Made by a program: the position numbers and the translations under genes. A DNA stretch of 64,000 nucleotides from Choanephora cucurbitarum (Eukaryota > Mucoromycota > Mucoromycetes > Mucorales > Choanephoraceae). This document shows, piece by piece, positions 27,357 to 37,599 of the stretch. Positions within the stretch are counted from its first letter, which is position 1; every line of letters begins with the position of its first letter. The DNA lies in NCBI GenBank assembly GCA_025331435.1, contig JAIWNI010000029.1:1-64000 (forward strand), in the 5' to 3' direction. The notes beneath the pieces are model-generated. The model made no database searches and was not told the DNA's origin. It saw only the letters and a program-made list of their open reading frames with translations.

Positions 27357-27953
27357 GTCTACTGTAGCCTTTTGAATGAGAAAAAAGAAAAAAAAGAAAA
27401 TTAATGCAGCTCAAACGTTTTAAAACTGAGTAGGGATCGCAGTCAGAAAATTTGATGGACAGCTAATCATACGTCACACTCGTGAAAGAATCTATAAGTC
27501 CCTTGCCAGCAAACACGTAATGACAGGACCTCAAAGACCTTTGCTATACCCAGCTTGGACAAACAGGTCTGGTTCAAGGTGAACAAATAAATGACGACAA
27601 AGATCTATTCACTATGAATACAAGTATACAATAATTCTATCTCAAATCTTGAATCTCTTTTCTTGACTCTTCACATCAGTTACCAGTTGATTCATTGAAT
27701 GCATGCTTGGAAGACAGGTGGTGCAAAAGCCTTGAAGTAGCTCTGGCAACGTAAGATGTTTGGCCATCTTAGCGACCGATGTTGCAGAAAGCTCTCTGCC
27801 TGTTGGCACTGTGCATGCCATACGAGAACTCGATTGAATGCAGAGGCATTGTGTCTCAAGTTAGTAATTGAGAATTCAGCATCAGACATTGATTCGTATT
27901 GAGATTGAGAGGTGTTTTGATAAGAAGCTGAATTGAAAGTTTGTTTTAATTAG

Positions 27954-29070
27954 ATGTGCGAAGAACCTTTGGATTTAACTATGCTATATCTTCCCCAGGT
28001 GAACAGCAATGCTAAAATCACCGTAAGTAAGCAAAGCATTGTCCATGTAGCCATGGAATCTGTTGTACAAAACAACTTGCCATCATCAATGTTCCCCCCA
28101 ACAGTTGATGGTCATGGTTCGCCCAATGAAGCTACCATTCAACTTCCGTCAGCCAACACACTCAGAGACAAGGTCCTAGAGGAATTCAATAATGATCCGT
28201 AGGTACGACAATGCTGCTGAGAAGCAATGTTTGGTGGTGGTGCTGTCCATTTTGAAGCCTTTTTAGCTGTACAACAACTTGCAAGTTACATTTGTATTTA
28301 TCCCTACAACTATTCTAGCTTCCTTGATAAACAACCAATCGTAGTACTTCTACATTGAGTTGTAAATGAAAACAAGATTTTACAGCTAAAAGGCTTCCAG
28401 GCAACGAAGCAGACAAGGTCCAGTTTGTTGGAAAGTGTGTGTGTGTGTGGAGACAGAAGGACAGCATCATCAACGGTACGCCAGATACTGCGTGGGTGCT
28501 TCTTGTGTCATATGAAGTTGGAAAAGTATTTCCACAAAGCCATGAAGTCAAGCGTGTATACTGTAGCAACAACAATGAACCCGTCAATGAAGTTGTAAAG
28601 CGGGCTAGGAGGGGGACAGATGGGCAGACAAGGCAAGAGAAGATGTGCAAGAAGCCTGGGAGATGTACTTTTGGCCATTGCTATTTGATAAGATCATTGG
28701 GCACTTTTGGACAATAACGAGGATCTCCACTTGATGGCAAGAAGGAAGATCCAACAAGGGGACAGTGCAGTAACATCAGACGAAGAAGAGACGGATTGGC
28801 CGAGTACCTGGAACATCCTGTAGAAGCGGTAGATTACGATGACAAGGGCTCGCCATTCGAGTTTCCATTTTTGGGGGGAGGGGGCAATATTCAGCCATCT
28901 TAAGCGCATGGCAAACGCTTATCTTGCTGTACCTACCACCGGTGTTTCTTGTGAACGCATTTTCAGCGAATCCAAGTTTTTGACAAGAGAAAACAGATAT
29001 AGCTAATCAAGCATTGGTCCAAACACAAGTAATCTACTTTATGCTTCTCTTATCTCTCTGCCTTCCACTC
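27954..29070 (+). pseudogene. hAT-family transposase remnant
   Basis: The clearest part is at about 28905-29030. It reads RMANAYLAVPTTGVSCERIF followed by SESKFLTRENRY, the hallmark of the C-terminal hAT dimerisation region, and is followed by a stop. Upstream, an 82-codon frame (27954-28202, MCEEPLDLTMLYLPQVNSNA) and scattered coding-like pieces separated by stops and frameshifts probably belong to the same gene. A conserved hAT catalytic core was not recognised. hAT elements move by cut-and-paste; this copy is inactive. Confidence 0.65.
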
Positions 29071-29347
29071 CTTTCCTTATGCTTCTCTTTGTTTTCCTAT
29101 GCCTCCATTTGTTTCTTGTATTTATGATATCCAATATTTCCAGTCCAATTGACTCCTTTTGGTCTCCTTTAAATAATAAATTATCCTGAATTTGATCAAA
29201 TTCAAATCAAATTCAAATCAAATTATTTGCAAATACAATATACAATACTTTTTTTTTATTTTCTTTTTATGCAACACGTTTACCAAATTCCTCACTATTA
29301 TTAAAAAAAAAGTATCAATATCAAGAATTTGAATGATGTCATCCTAC

Positions 29348-30932
29348 TTACTTGTATTCACGCCAGATCTAATCAAAAAAAAAAGAAAAGAATTAACACA
29401 AGTAAACATGTACATCATACAATGCACTTACCACAGGAGCAGATGTACAGGGAATAAGACCCACTTCAGTGACAACAAGTGTGATATATTTAGAAGGAGT
29501 CACATCATACAACAAATTAAGCAATCTCAAATCAGGCTGATCTCTCCAATTGGCCAAGGCAGCTGTATCATGCTTGTGTGTATTCACCAGATCATCAGGA
29601 TTACCCAATTCATTCAGGACAAACGAATCTACCTGTGTACGATTGACAAACTTGTATGTCTCACAACAGATCATGACAGGAATCTGCTTATCACTGGCTG
29701 CCATGGCAACCATGGAACTACCGATACGCGAATAGACAGCACCGTTGTTCAATAGGGCATGTGCACCCATGATCACCTTGGTAACTGACTTGAGAGCAAC
29801 ATAGACACTGGACAACAGATGGTAGGAACAATCAATGCCCGCAGCCACCAAGCGACGTAGCAGATGCTTACCCTCAAACAGAGGACGACTATCTACCACA
29901 ATCACCTTGAAATCAATGCCCTTCTTCTTTGTCTCTAACAACAGGCTCTCTACCACAGACGATTTAGCAAACGTCAAGATCACATCGCCATCCTGTATCT
30001 TCTGTAGACCATTCTGAACAATCAATTGATCTGCCATGGTGATTCTCTCACGAATGAAATGACCGATACGCTCTGTTAGTCTGTTACGTGCATCATCATC
30101 ACTCAAGGGAGGATCTTCTTCTACAATGTCTGCCATCTCTTTCTTTAACCAACGAATACATTCACGCATACTGAGTGACATGGGGCGTACACTCAACAGA
30201 TGGGCAATGTGAGGGTCAAGGTGTTTCTGAATGTGTCTTGAGAAAGTAGCATCTGAAGGAGGCTTATGATCTGAAATAACCTGTTATTCAAATGATAAGC
30301 GTACAATCGTCATGATGGCTATAGTCTAATCTACCTTGGAGAATACTTCCAACATGGCAACACAACGTGCATTGGAACCCACAATCTTTCTTTCTGAGAA
30401 ATAGAGTCCTAACTGAAGGACAGCAGGGTGAAGTTCCTTGATCGATGAATCGTGACTTGGCTTAGGTACATCCAAATGAAGTAACCAAGGTACTTGATTC
30501 TGTTGATTTTTGGAGGTTGTCTTTTTCTTACTTTTAGTACCATCTTCTGTTGGTTTCTTGACTTCTCCTTCTGGTTTAGCTGACTTGGGTAAACCAGCAG
30601 CCACTTTATTCTGTTTTTCCTGTCTCTGCTTTTCTTGAAGGGCACGACGTTCAGCCTTTGTCATGTCCTTTTGAGACTTCTTGGGGGTTTCACCATGAGG
30701 TCTTTCTTTCTTTTTGGCGTTCTCTTTGTTCTCTTCTGGTGCCACACTCTTTCTACGACTAGCAGGGGAAGGACCCTTTTGTAGTGTGAATAAAGAAGTA
30801 TATGTATGTGTGTGTGTGTGTGTTTACCTTGGCTGGATTAGGTGAATTAACACTAGACTATTGAAGTGATGAACAAAGAGAATGAACACGTCTGTTTTTC
30901 CCTTTTAAACTTACGCTTGATTTTTGTTCCAT
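29348..30932 (-). CDS. GCD2: Translation initiation factor eIF2B subunit delta
   Basis: Regulatory subunit of the eIF2B decamer, the GDP/GTP exchange factor of eIF2. Five exons: 30932-30915 (18 bp, MEQKSS), 30857-30828 (30 bp), 30775-30335, 30280-29432 and 29368-29348, which join to 452 aa. The N-terminal third is Lys/Glu-rich and disordered (KKKERPHGETPKKS, then a KAERRALQEKQRQEKQNK stretch), as in other eIF2B delta subunits. From about residue 115 the alpha/beta/delta-type fold begins, with SNARCVAMLEVF, DGDVILTFAKSSVVESLL, VVDSRPLFEGKHLLRRL, VIMGAHALLNNGAVYSRIG and TEVGLIPCTSAPVIWREY at the C-terminus. The last exon encodes only six residues plus the stop. A TG microsatellite lies in intron 2. 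The start is divergent from MRPL32, 153 bp away. Confidence 0.95.
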
Positions 30933-31085
30933 AGGGTGTAAAGTAAAGTAAAGTAAAGTAAAAAAAAAAATTAGATTAAAGAATAAAAGTGTGACTTACA
31001 CTCAAGGGGGGAGTCTTAAATCCCTTTCATTCAAATGAGCCACTCCCACCTTGCACATTTTTTTTATTATTATAATTATCTGACC
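30933..31085. promoter_or_regulatory. Shared divergent promoter region of GCD2 and MRPL32
   Basis: The 153 bp between the two opposite start codons must hold both promoters and 5' leaders. It contains a run of AAAGT pentamers (30942-30960) next to the GCD2 start and T-rich DNA next to MRPL32. No TATA box was seen. Confidence 0.6.
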
Positions 31086-31397
31086 ATGCTTCGTTTTGCT
31101 TCTCTTCGACCTATACAGGCTATTCAAGCACAACCATTACGATTCACATCAACATGGAATGAGTCGATCAGTCGCCATACGTTCCAAATACCCACCTGGT
31201 TAGAATCTATTCTCTGGGCTGCACCAAAAAAGAAGACATCTCACTCAAAGAAGCGTATGCGTGCTTCCAACAAGGGTTTAAAACAAAAGGAAAATGTGAC
31301 CACCTGTCCTGCTTGTGGCAGTAACAAACTTTTACATCATTTATGTGGTCATTGTTATGGTGATATCAAAAAGAAGGCCAAACTTAGTGTAGAATAA
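31086..31397 (+). CDS. MRPL32: Mitochondrial large-subunit ribosomal protein bL32m
   Basis: Intronless, 103 aa from the ATG at 31086. An earlier in-frame ATG at 31035 would add 17 hydrophobic and aromatic residues; the later start gives a normal mitochondrial presequence, MLRFASLRPIQAIQAQ. The body has the bL32 signature: basic KKKTSHSKKRMR, then CPACGSNK and HHLCGHCYGDIKKK, two Cys pairs forming the L32 zinc site. It works in the mitochondrial 54S subunit. The maturase cleavage site after the presequence is not predicted here. It converges on PRP38 with only 16 bp between stop codons, so the 3' UTRs must overlap. Confidence 0.93.
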   Translation: MLRFASLRPIQAIQAQPLRFTSTWNESISRHTFQIPTWLESILWAAPKKKTSHSKKRMRASNKGLKQKENVTTCPACGSNKLLHHLCGHCYGDIKKKAKLSVE

Positions 31398-31413
31398 TAA
31401 AATTGTAATAAAT

Positions 31414-32192
31414 TTAATCCAGATCATCCTCCAATGCACTTTCTCTTGGTTCTAATTCATCATTCTGTTCCAATACATATCGACTGGTAATTCTTGGCAG
31501 GATAATATCACACACACGTGACTCACGTAATAGATCATCAATAAAACTATCCATATAACTCAAAGTAAATCCATCTAAAATAACAATCAATATCCTATCA
31601 TTCTTATTTTGTGATTCTCTATATCTTACCTCCAGTACGTACACGCAATTTACGATAATCATTCAATAAAGGTTCAAGGTATTGATAGATTTCCTTTGAT
31701 TTGCCAGTCAATCTCAAGTAAAATGCACCCAAGGCACGTACATACCTATTCGTTAAAATGAGTTTACAACTTTCTCTTGTCAATCAATCATTTACTTGCT
31801 TGAAATCTTCTTGTTGAATGAGTGTGATGATGATATCTCTCTCAGGCAAGAGTTGTAGTAACTTGAGTGTCAAACAGAGGAATTCAGTAGGCTGTTGACC
31901 ACCATACAGTCCACCAATGTATTCTAATTCAACTGCTCTGTCCATTAAGGTGGCAGCTTTTATATTGATGGTGAGTTAAGGAACTGAATCCTTATTTGTA
32001 CTCATTTTACCTGATAGACCATAACATTTCTCTTTCCAATAGAGTGAACCTTGAATACGTTCACGAATGATCTTTTCAACTAAATGAAGAGGATGACGAC
32101 CATGAATAGAAGCGCCATCATGGTAGTTTGGGTTCTCTAGTCACAGTAAGGTAAGTGAAGAATGAAGATCACTTAGATGGTTTACCTGACAT
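31414..32192 (-). CDS. PRP38: Pre-mRNA-splicing factor PRP38
   Basis: Spliceosomal B-complex protein of the tri-snRNP, needed for activation. Five exons: 32192-32186 (7 bp), 32136-32011, 31956-31800, 31745-31630 and 31574-31414, giving 188 aa, the size of the minimal PRP38 domain. Family motifs are HLVEKIIRERIQGSLYWKEK, AVELEYIGGLYGGQQ, PTEFLCLTLKLLQLLPE, EDFKYVRALGAFYLRLTG, YRKLRVRTG, MDSFIDDLL and NDELEPRESALEDDLD at the end. The SR-rich tail of animal PRP38 is absent. The third intron (31799-31746) appears to use a GC donor (AA|GCAAGT), the only choice that keeps EDFKYVRALG in frame. The gene lies 74 bp downstream of the eIF2B gamma stop on the same strand. Confidence 0.94.
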
Positions 32193-32266
32193 GACAAAAG
32201 AAAGTGAAAAGAAAAGAAAAGAAAAAAAAAAAAAAATACAGTTTAAAACTCAAAATGTGTACTTTA

Positions 32267-34096
32267 TTAAATAGCCTCTCTAAAGGAAACCAATTTTTCA
32301 CCCTTTAATTGACCTAAATAAAAAATAAAGTGTTAGTTTCATTCTATTGAATCCTTTAATGACTTTACTCTCTTTATCCACAATATAACCACCAGCAACA
32401 TCACAATCCTTCATATTGGCCTTTTCATGAATCTGTGCATTATTACAGATAATACAGCCATCGATCTTGACACTAAAAAAAAAAAAGAGAGAAATCAATC
32501 CACTAAATCAACAGTATCCCCCTCTCTCTCTCACTTACTTGTCACCAATCACCACATGATCCATAATGACTGAATTAGCAATCTTGACATTCTTACCAAT
32601 GATACAATGAGCACCCACACATGATTTCTTGACTGAGGATTTCTCATCAATCTTGGTATATTCACCAATAATAGAATCATTACCCACTTGTGTTCTAGGT
32701 GCCACTTCTGCTGTAGAAGGTACACGGGTCATGGGATTACCTTGTTTTGTAGTCTAATATATTATATTAGTATGTTGCTAGGTGAATAAAAATAAACTTA
32801 CATAACGATTTAATTCATTGTAACTGGCTGATGTATTACCACGACCACAGAAACCACCACGATAGACATGCACATAAGATGTGATGGGACTCTTGAAACT
32901 GGCAAGGACAGGGTGAACCAAGAAATCATCCAATTCAGCTGATTGTGTTGTAGACAGTGATAGTGCATTAGCCAATAGATCATCATAGTTGCAAGTATCT
33001 AAATAGAATTAGGTTAGGATGATCAATAGAGGATAACTATAGCTTACATTGGTCTACATGTTCTCTCTCAACCATCTTTTGTTGATATTGACACTTGACA
33101 AGCATAGGTATCAGATCCTTTGAGATACTTGTGATTCTCTCTTTATCTGCCACTAAATCAATGATCCATCGCTTAAAGATATAGAGATGAGCATCCTGTA
33201 GATCTGTATGGATGCGAACACGGGGGAATCTAAAGAACAGGCATCAGTATCAAGCCATGACTACTTTTTTTTTTCTTTACTTGTTTAATAAAGAGAGACG
33301 AATAGAGAAATCATCATCTTCTGATCGAATGGCCTTATAGACAAGTGCATTCTTGATAGGATCAATACCGACATAAGGCAAGAGATCTAAACCACTTTTC
33401 CTTGTTAGTTCCCTTTTTTTTGTTTGCCATCCTTAAGGGCTTACCATCATCTTTACTGGCACTCTCAGTCGATCCAGGTGCATAATAGAGTGCACTAAAG
33501 GAAGGATCATGTACACGATGAGCATCAATGAAATCCCGAGGATCCAATTCAGTAATCAGATCACAGGGAATGACCATAAAATCTCTCTTTTTTTATAATT
33601 AATAAATTAATGCTATTTATCCTCATGATAGCCCTTACATCAATCTTATCCTTAATGGCTCTAAGGGCATCTGCTGTTTCATCATCTTCATCCACACTCA
33701 CTACCTGATGATGTATATTGCCTGTGTATGTTCTAAGATAGGCTGATAACTTTTGAGGTGCATTACCCGTTGCTTGAACAACCACAATCACATCTATCCC
33801 ATAGAATAAGTATATAGATATATACACAATCAAGCGATTGATTACCATGAATACCAGCCTTCTCAAGCCATTCTAATGTATAGGAAATGACTGGCTTATT
33901 TCCAACAGGAAGTAATGCTTTAGGTAAGTTCTCTTCTTCAGAGATAGGATACAGTCTAAAACGCGTATGTGTGTTAGTCTTACAGAGACACTATAGAGAT
34001 ACTGTTTTACCTGTTACTACTACCATAACCAGCAAGGATAACTGCTTGAAACTCGCTAATACGATGGTGATGGTGTTTTGGTTTCTCGAAAAGCAT
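32267..34096 (-). CDS. GCD1: Translation initiation factor eIF2B subunit gamma
   Basis: Partner of eIF2B epsilon in the catalytic subcomplex. Ten exons (34096-34011, 33955-33846, 33793-33639, 33586-33445, 33386-33281, 33229-33048, 32998-32802, 32753-32539, 32472-32369, 32313-32267) sum exactly to 447 aa. The N-terminus is a nucleotidyltransferase-like domain: FQAVILAGYGSSNRLYPI, then LPKALLPVGNKPVISYTLEW and VIPCDLITELDPRDFIDAHR; the last separates gamma from epsilon. The C-terminal third is left-handed beta-helix hexapeptide repeats (VGNDSIIGEYTKI, VGAHCIIGKNVKIANSVI, VVIGDNVKIDGCI). No W2/HEAT domain follows, again as expected for gamma. A His-rich KPKHHHHRI follows the start. The exon 9/10 join uses GAGA|gtaaag. 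Its neighbour within 2 kb is PRP38, and eIF2B delta is 1.3 kb beyond. Confidence 0.93.
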
Positions 34097-35461
34097 CTTC
34101 AGTAGTTTAGAAAACTAAAAAAAAAAAAAAAATAGATATAAATAAAAGAGACAGGACTAAGTCACTTGTGACTTTGTTTTTCATTTAGAGCAACCACTTT
34201 AGAATAAGAGTTCATTTATGCATCGTTTCATATGAATGGTTATACAAAGAAATACACTTTATAAAAGGGCTTATACATATTAAATAATGCAACATGTTGT
34301 CATACCCTAAAATGCATTTTACAATCATTTTTTTTGGGAAAAGGATATCCTATTTTAACTTATTAGGCAATGGTACACTTTAATTAACGATGATATGAGA
34401 GACAGTTTAAAGTTGAATGATGTTTATGGGCATCACAGACTTCTTATAAAAAAAAGGGAGGATTGATTCAGGCACAGGTGCTATTTGATTGGTGCGATGT
34501 AGTTTCCACTTTCTAGAAAAACCTTGATAGTTCAATAGATCTCCTATTTGATGACGCTCATTCGTTTGGCAACAATATTGTTGTTACACTAGAAAGTATC
34601 TTATAACAATGCTATATCGTCATACTTGATTTCCTTCACTTAAAAAAGGTAGCACATGGATTGATTTTCTGCGGCTAACCCCCCCCCCTCCATTTCCGCA
34701 GTTTAATTTATTATGCTAATGTAAAGGATAAGTGGAGTGTGTTCATAGGATCAAGGAGAGAGATTTGGATTATTCAGAGGTCAATGCTCCAGAAAGATCG
34801 AGATTAAATATACAGCAAAGTTTATTTTCGGTGCTTAGCAAGCCATCATGAACACCAATCAAAAGAGTTGGCTGATTTCTAATCCACTTTTTAATAAAAT
34901 CTATTTCTAGAGTAAGAATATACAAATGGATAGAAAGTGATCTCAAATATTTTCCTTGTAACATCCCGTAGTAAAAATAATTTTTTTTTTGAAAGAACAA
35001 TAAGCTACAAGATGAAAATAATAATAATGATAATAAAGGGGGGGGGATGGAAAGAAACGTGTAAATTATTCACCATTCAAGCATGTGTTTTACCATATTT
35101 GATATTAATTTACTGCTTTCACCTGGATGGGATGAAAACAGTAAAAAATCAACTACGGGTTTGTCTCTTTTCTTTAAAGATAGATCTGATGTCCTCTAAG
35201 AATGACTAAAGACGATCCTATTCACCCAAAAAAAAACCATGCCACCCGTTTTCATGTGAGACCTTTAGCTTGTTTACTAAAATAGGAAATACGGTAACAG
35301 AACCAGATACACCGAGAAAAAAAAAACAGATGGATCGGAAAAACAAAAAAAAAATCTGCTCATATAAACAAGACTACGCCCCCCTCTACTCTCAGTAAGG
35401 AAAGTGGACTGACTCTAAACTGAAATAAAGTAAAAAATTTTTTTTCTTTGGGTTGCACTAG
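34097..35461. other. Intergenic region upstream of GCD1 and the CCCH gene
   Basis: About 1.4 kb between two divergent genes. It holds C and G homopolymers (34680-34688, 35038-35047) and poly-A/T tracts. An open frame of 90 codons (34937-35209) and a minus-strand one (34770-35000) are AT-rich and unrecognised. Confidence 0.5.
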
Positions 35462-35470
35462 TATAAATAG
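35462..35470 (+). promoter_or_regulatory. TATA box of the CCCH zinc-finger gene
   Basis: TATAAATAG lies 111 bp upstream of the ATG at 35581. A T-rich, pyrimidine-dominated leader (35500-35575) follows. The same nonamer precedes the subtilase gene at a similar distance. Confidence 0.7.
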
Positions 35471-35580
35471 AGCCTAAAACTTCGATGTCATTTTCTTTGT
35501 TTTTTCTTTCTTTTTAATTTTTTTTTTATTTAAATTATTATATCTATCTCTTAATCTATCTGCCTTTTTTTCTATTTATT

Positions 35581-36608
35581 ATGAACAACAACAACAACAA
35601 CAGCATTTTCTCAACTTCTCAAACTGCATTTGGACTTTATTTTCCAAGAGAACAAAAGTTTGGCCGCGGCTACGATGAAATCGATGAACGCTTATTCGAG
35701 GCTCTTGAGGTGTCTGGAAATAAAAAAGCACACCCATTAGTGACTACTGACGTCAGTCCTTGTTTATCTGAAGAAGAAAGTGATTCATCTTATAAACAAA
35801 CTGTTCGTAAATCTCCCAAGAACAACAAAAACAACAAGAAGCGTGAGACAAAGAGTACGTATTAGAAGGGGGGGGGGATGAAAAGCGGAGCAAAAAAATA
35901 AATAAATAAAAAGAGGGAGTAAGAAGGATCCAATCAGAACACATGAACTGACTACCATTTTTAGTTAAAAAAGACGATGATTCTGACAGTGATCATACAG
36001 AATATTCTAACAAGAAGAAATCAAAGTCCAAGAAATCGGTACATCACGAAACAGTCGAGACTGATAAGAAACAAAAGAATCTTTACAAAACCGAACTCTG
36101 CCGTAACTGGGAAGAAACCGGTCATTGTCGATACGGCATGAAGTGTCAATATGCTCATGGCACTTCTGACTTGCGTGAGGTAGACCGTCACCCTAAATAC
36201 AAGACTCAGAAATGCCGTACCTTCCACCAGACTGGTTCTTGTCCTTATGGATCTCGTTGTACCTTCAGACACTTTAATTTACCCGGTGATGCAGCTGAAA
36301 TGAAAAAAGAAGAAGAGGAAAAGGTACAAGATTACAAGTTTGAAGAACAACCTTCGATCTTTCAACAGAATTGGTTTCTGGAGAACTCTCTTTATCAAAA
36401 GAAGCCTACTGGTCCATACATGTTTGATCCTGAAGATTCACTCTTGCCTGTGAATGCCGAAAGCTTGCTACCTCATCAACTGTTATTTGATCTGGAATCA
36501 CCCAATGAAGAGGAACAACCCGCTTTGCGTAACTATGTCAACATGCCCCAATACCAACCCCAGCAACAAATGAACTGTAACACTTTCTTCCGTCCTTGGT
36601 TATTCTAA
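35581..36608 (+). CDS. TIS11/tristetraprolin-type tandem CCCH zinc-finger protein
   Basis: Two exons (35581-35854, 35965-36608) give 305 aa. The protein starts with a poly-Asn stretch ([10 protein letters not shown]), continues with an acidic/basic linker, then two CX8CX5CX3H fingers spaced as in TIS11: [15 protein letters not shown]...CQYAH and [15 protein letters not shown]...CTFRH, each preceded by a (K/R)YKT(E/Q)-type lead-in. Such proteins bind AU-rich elements in mRNA 3' UTRs and trigger deadenylation and decay; yeast CTH1/CTH2 do so under iron limitation. The C-terminal half is Glu/Gln-rich without a known domain. The upstream TATA box suggests an inducible gene. The specific target mRNAs cannot be told from sequence. 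Confidence 0.9.
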
Positions 36609-37599
36609 TCTCTTTTTTTTTTTTATTTATTTTCATATTACCCTTTGGTTAACTTATTGCAAAATTTTCTCTTTTTTTAATTTTTTATAGCATTGGTTTA
36701 TTATTTATACACCCCCCCCCCTTCACAAATTTGCACCTTTTTATTTTTTTTACATTTAGCACATATTAAAAAAAAACAATTTTTGTATATACAAATAATT
36801 AACTTATTCCTTCACTTTTTTTTTTGAAATAAATTAAAAATTGTCTTGTTTCATAAGGATGATTGTATTTCCCCTAGGGTAATCTAACTTGTTTAAAATA
36901 GACGCGTCAATTTTATGTAAGAGAGAGAGAGATTGTGTAATTGTGTGATATGACGTTTCTCTGTGACATCGCTATTGATTTGATATTTGTGAACATAGTC
37001 TTTATTATGCAAATTGTAAACATAGAGTGAACTGACTTTTTCATATTATCACTCACTAAACTAAATCTTTGGTCGTCATACTAGGCATTCGTGAATTTTA
37101 GAGCTGATAGACTAGACCATTGAATACACACAATTCAAATGGCTTGTTCTGATTGGATCATAAAGACAAGTGAGATGTAGTACAATGTTGAAGTGGCTTC
37201 AAGCAATAAATAGAAAACGAATTTGATTGGATATAAAAGGATTGTTGGGTTTTAAATAGTTGAATTAAAACTGGACAACAGAGAGTAAGGTGGCGATGTG
37301 TTTGCACACTCCTAGTTAGAGATTTCATAAGGTACACTTACACATTGGATATCAACTTTGTGTGATTGATTATTTGGATGGCAATATGAGTGAGGGAGCA
37401 AAAGGAGTTTTAAAATATTTAATGTTTATTGGATGTGATGACTTGACAAAAAAAAAAGGTATCAGCCAAAGAGAACAATAGTGTTGCCAATAAAAGGGTT
37501 GGTATCAAATACATGTATAGTATGGTCTATACTTGACCAGAAGGGTATTACTGTCACGGTCAAGAAGAGAAGATTAGGGTATAAATGGGATCTGAAGGT
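36609..37599. other. Intergenic AT-rich DNA
   Basis: Downstream of the CCCH gene; contains AATAAATT-like polyadenylation signals (36828-36836), a C9-10 run near 36711 and no recognisable gene. Confidence 0.5.

Noticed and set aside
27692..27889. 65-codon minus-strand frame
   Set aside because: No motif; lies in flanking DNA of the hAT remnant.
31414..32192. This segment as the C-terminal part of the eIF2B gene upstream
   Set aside because: The eIF2B gamma frame ends cleanly at 32267, and the exons here match PRP38 throughout.
32267..34096. eIF2B epsilon instead of gamma
   Set aside because: The PCDLITELDPRDFIDAHR segment and absence of a W2 domain fit gamma.
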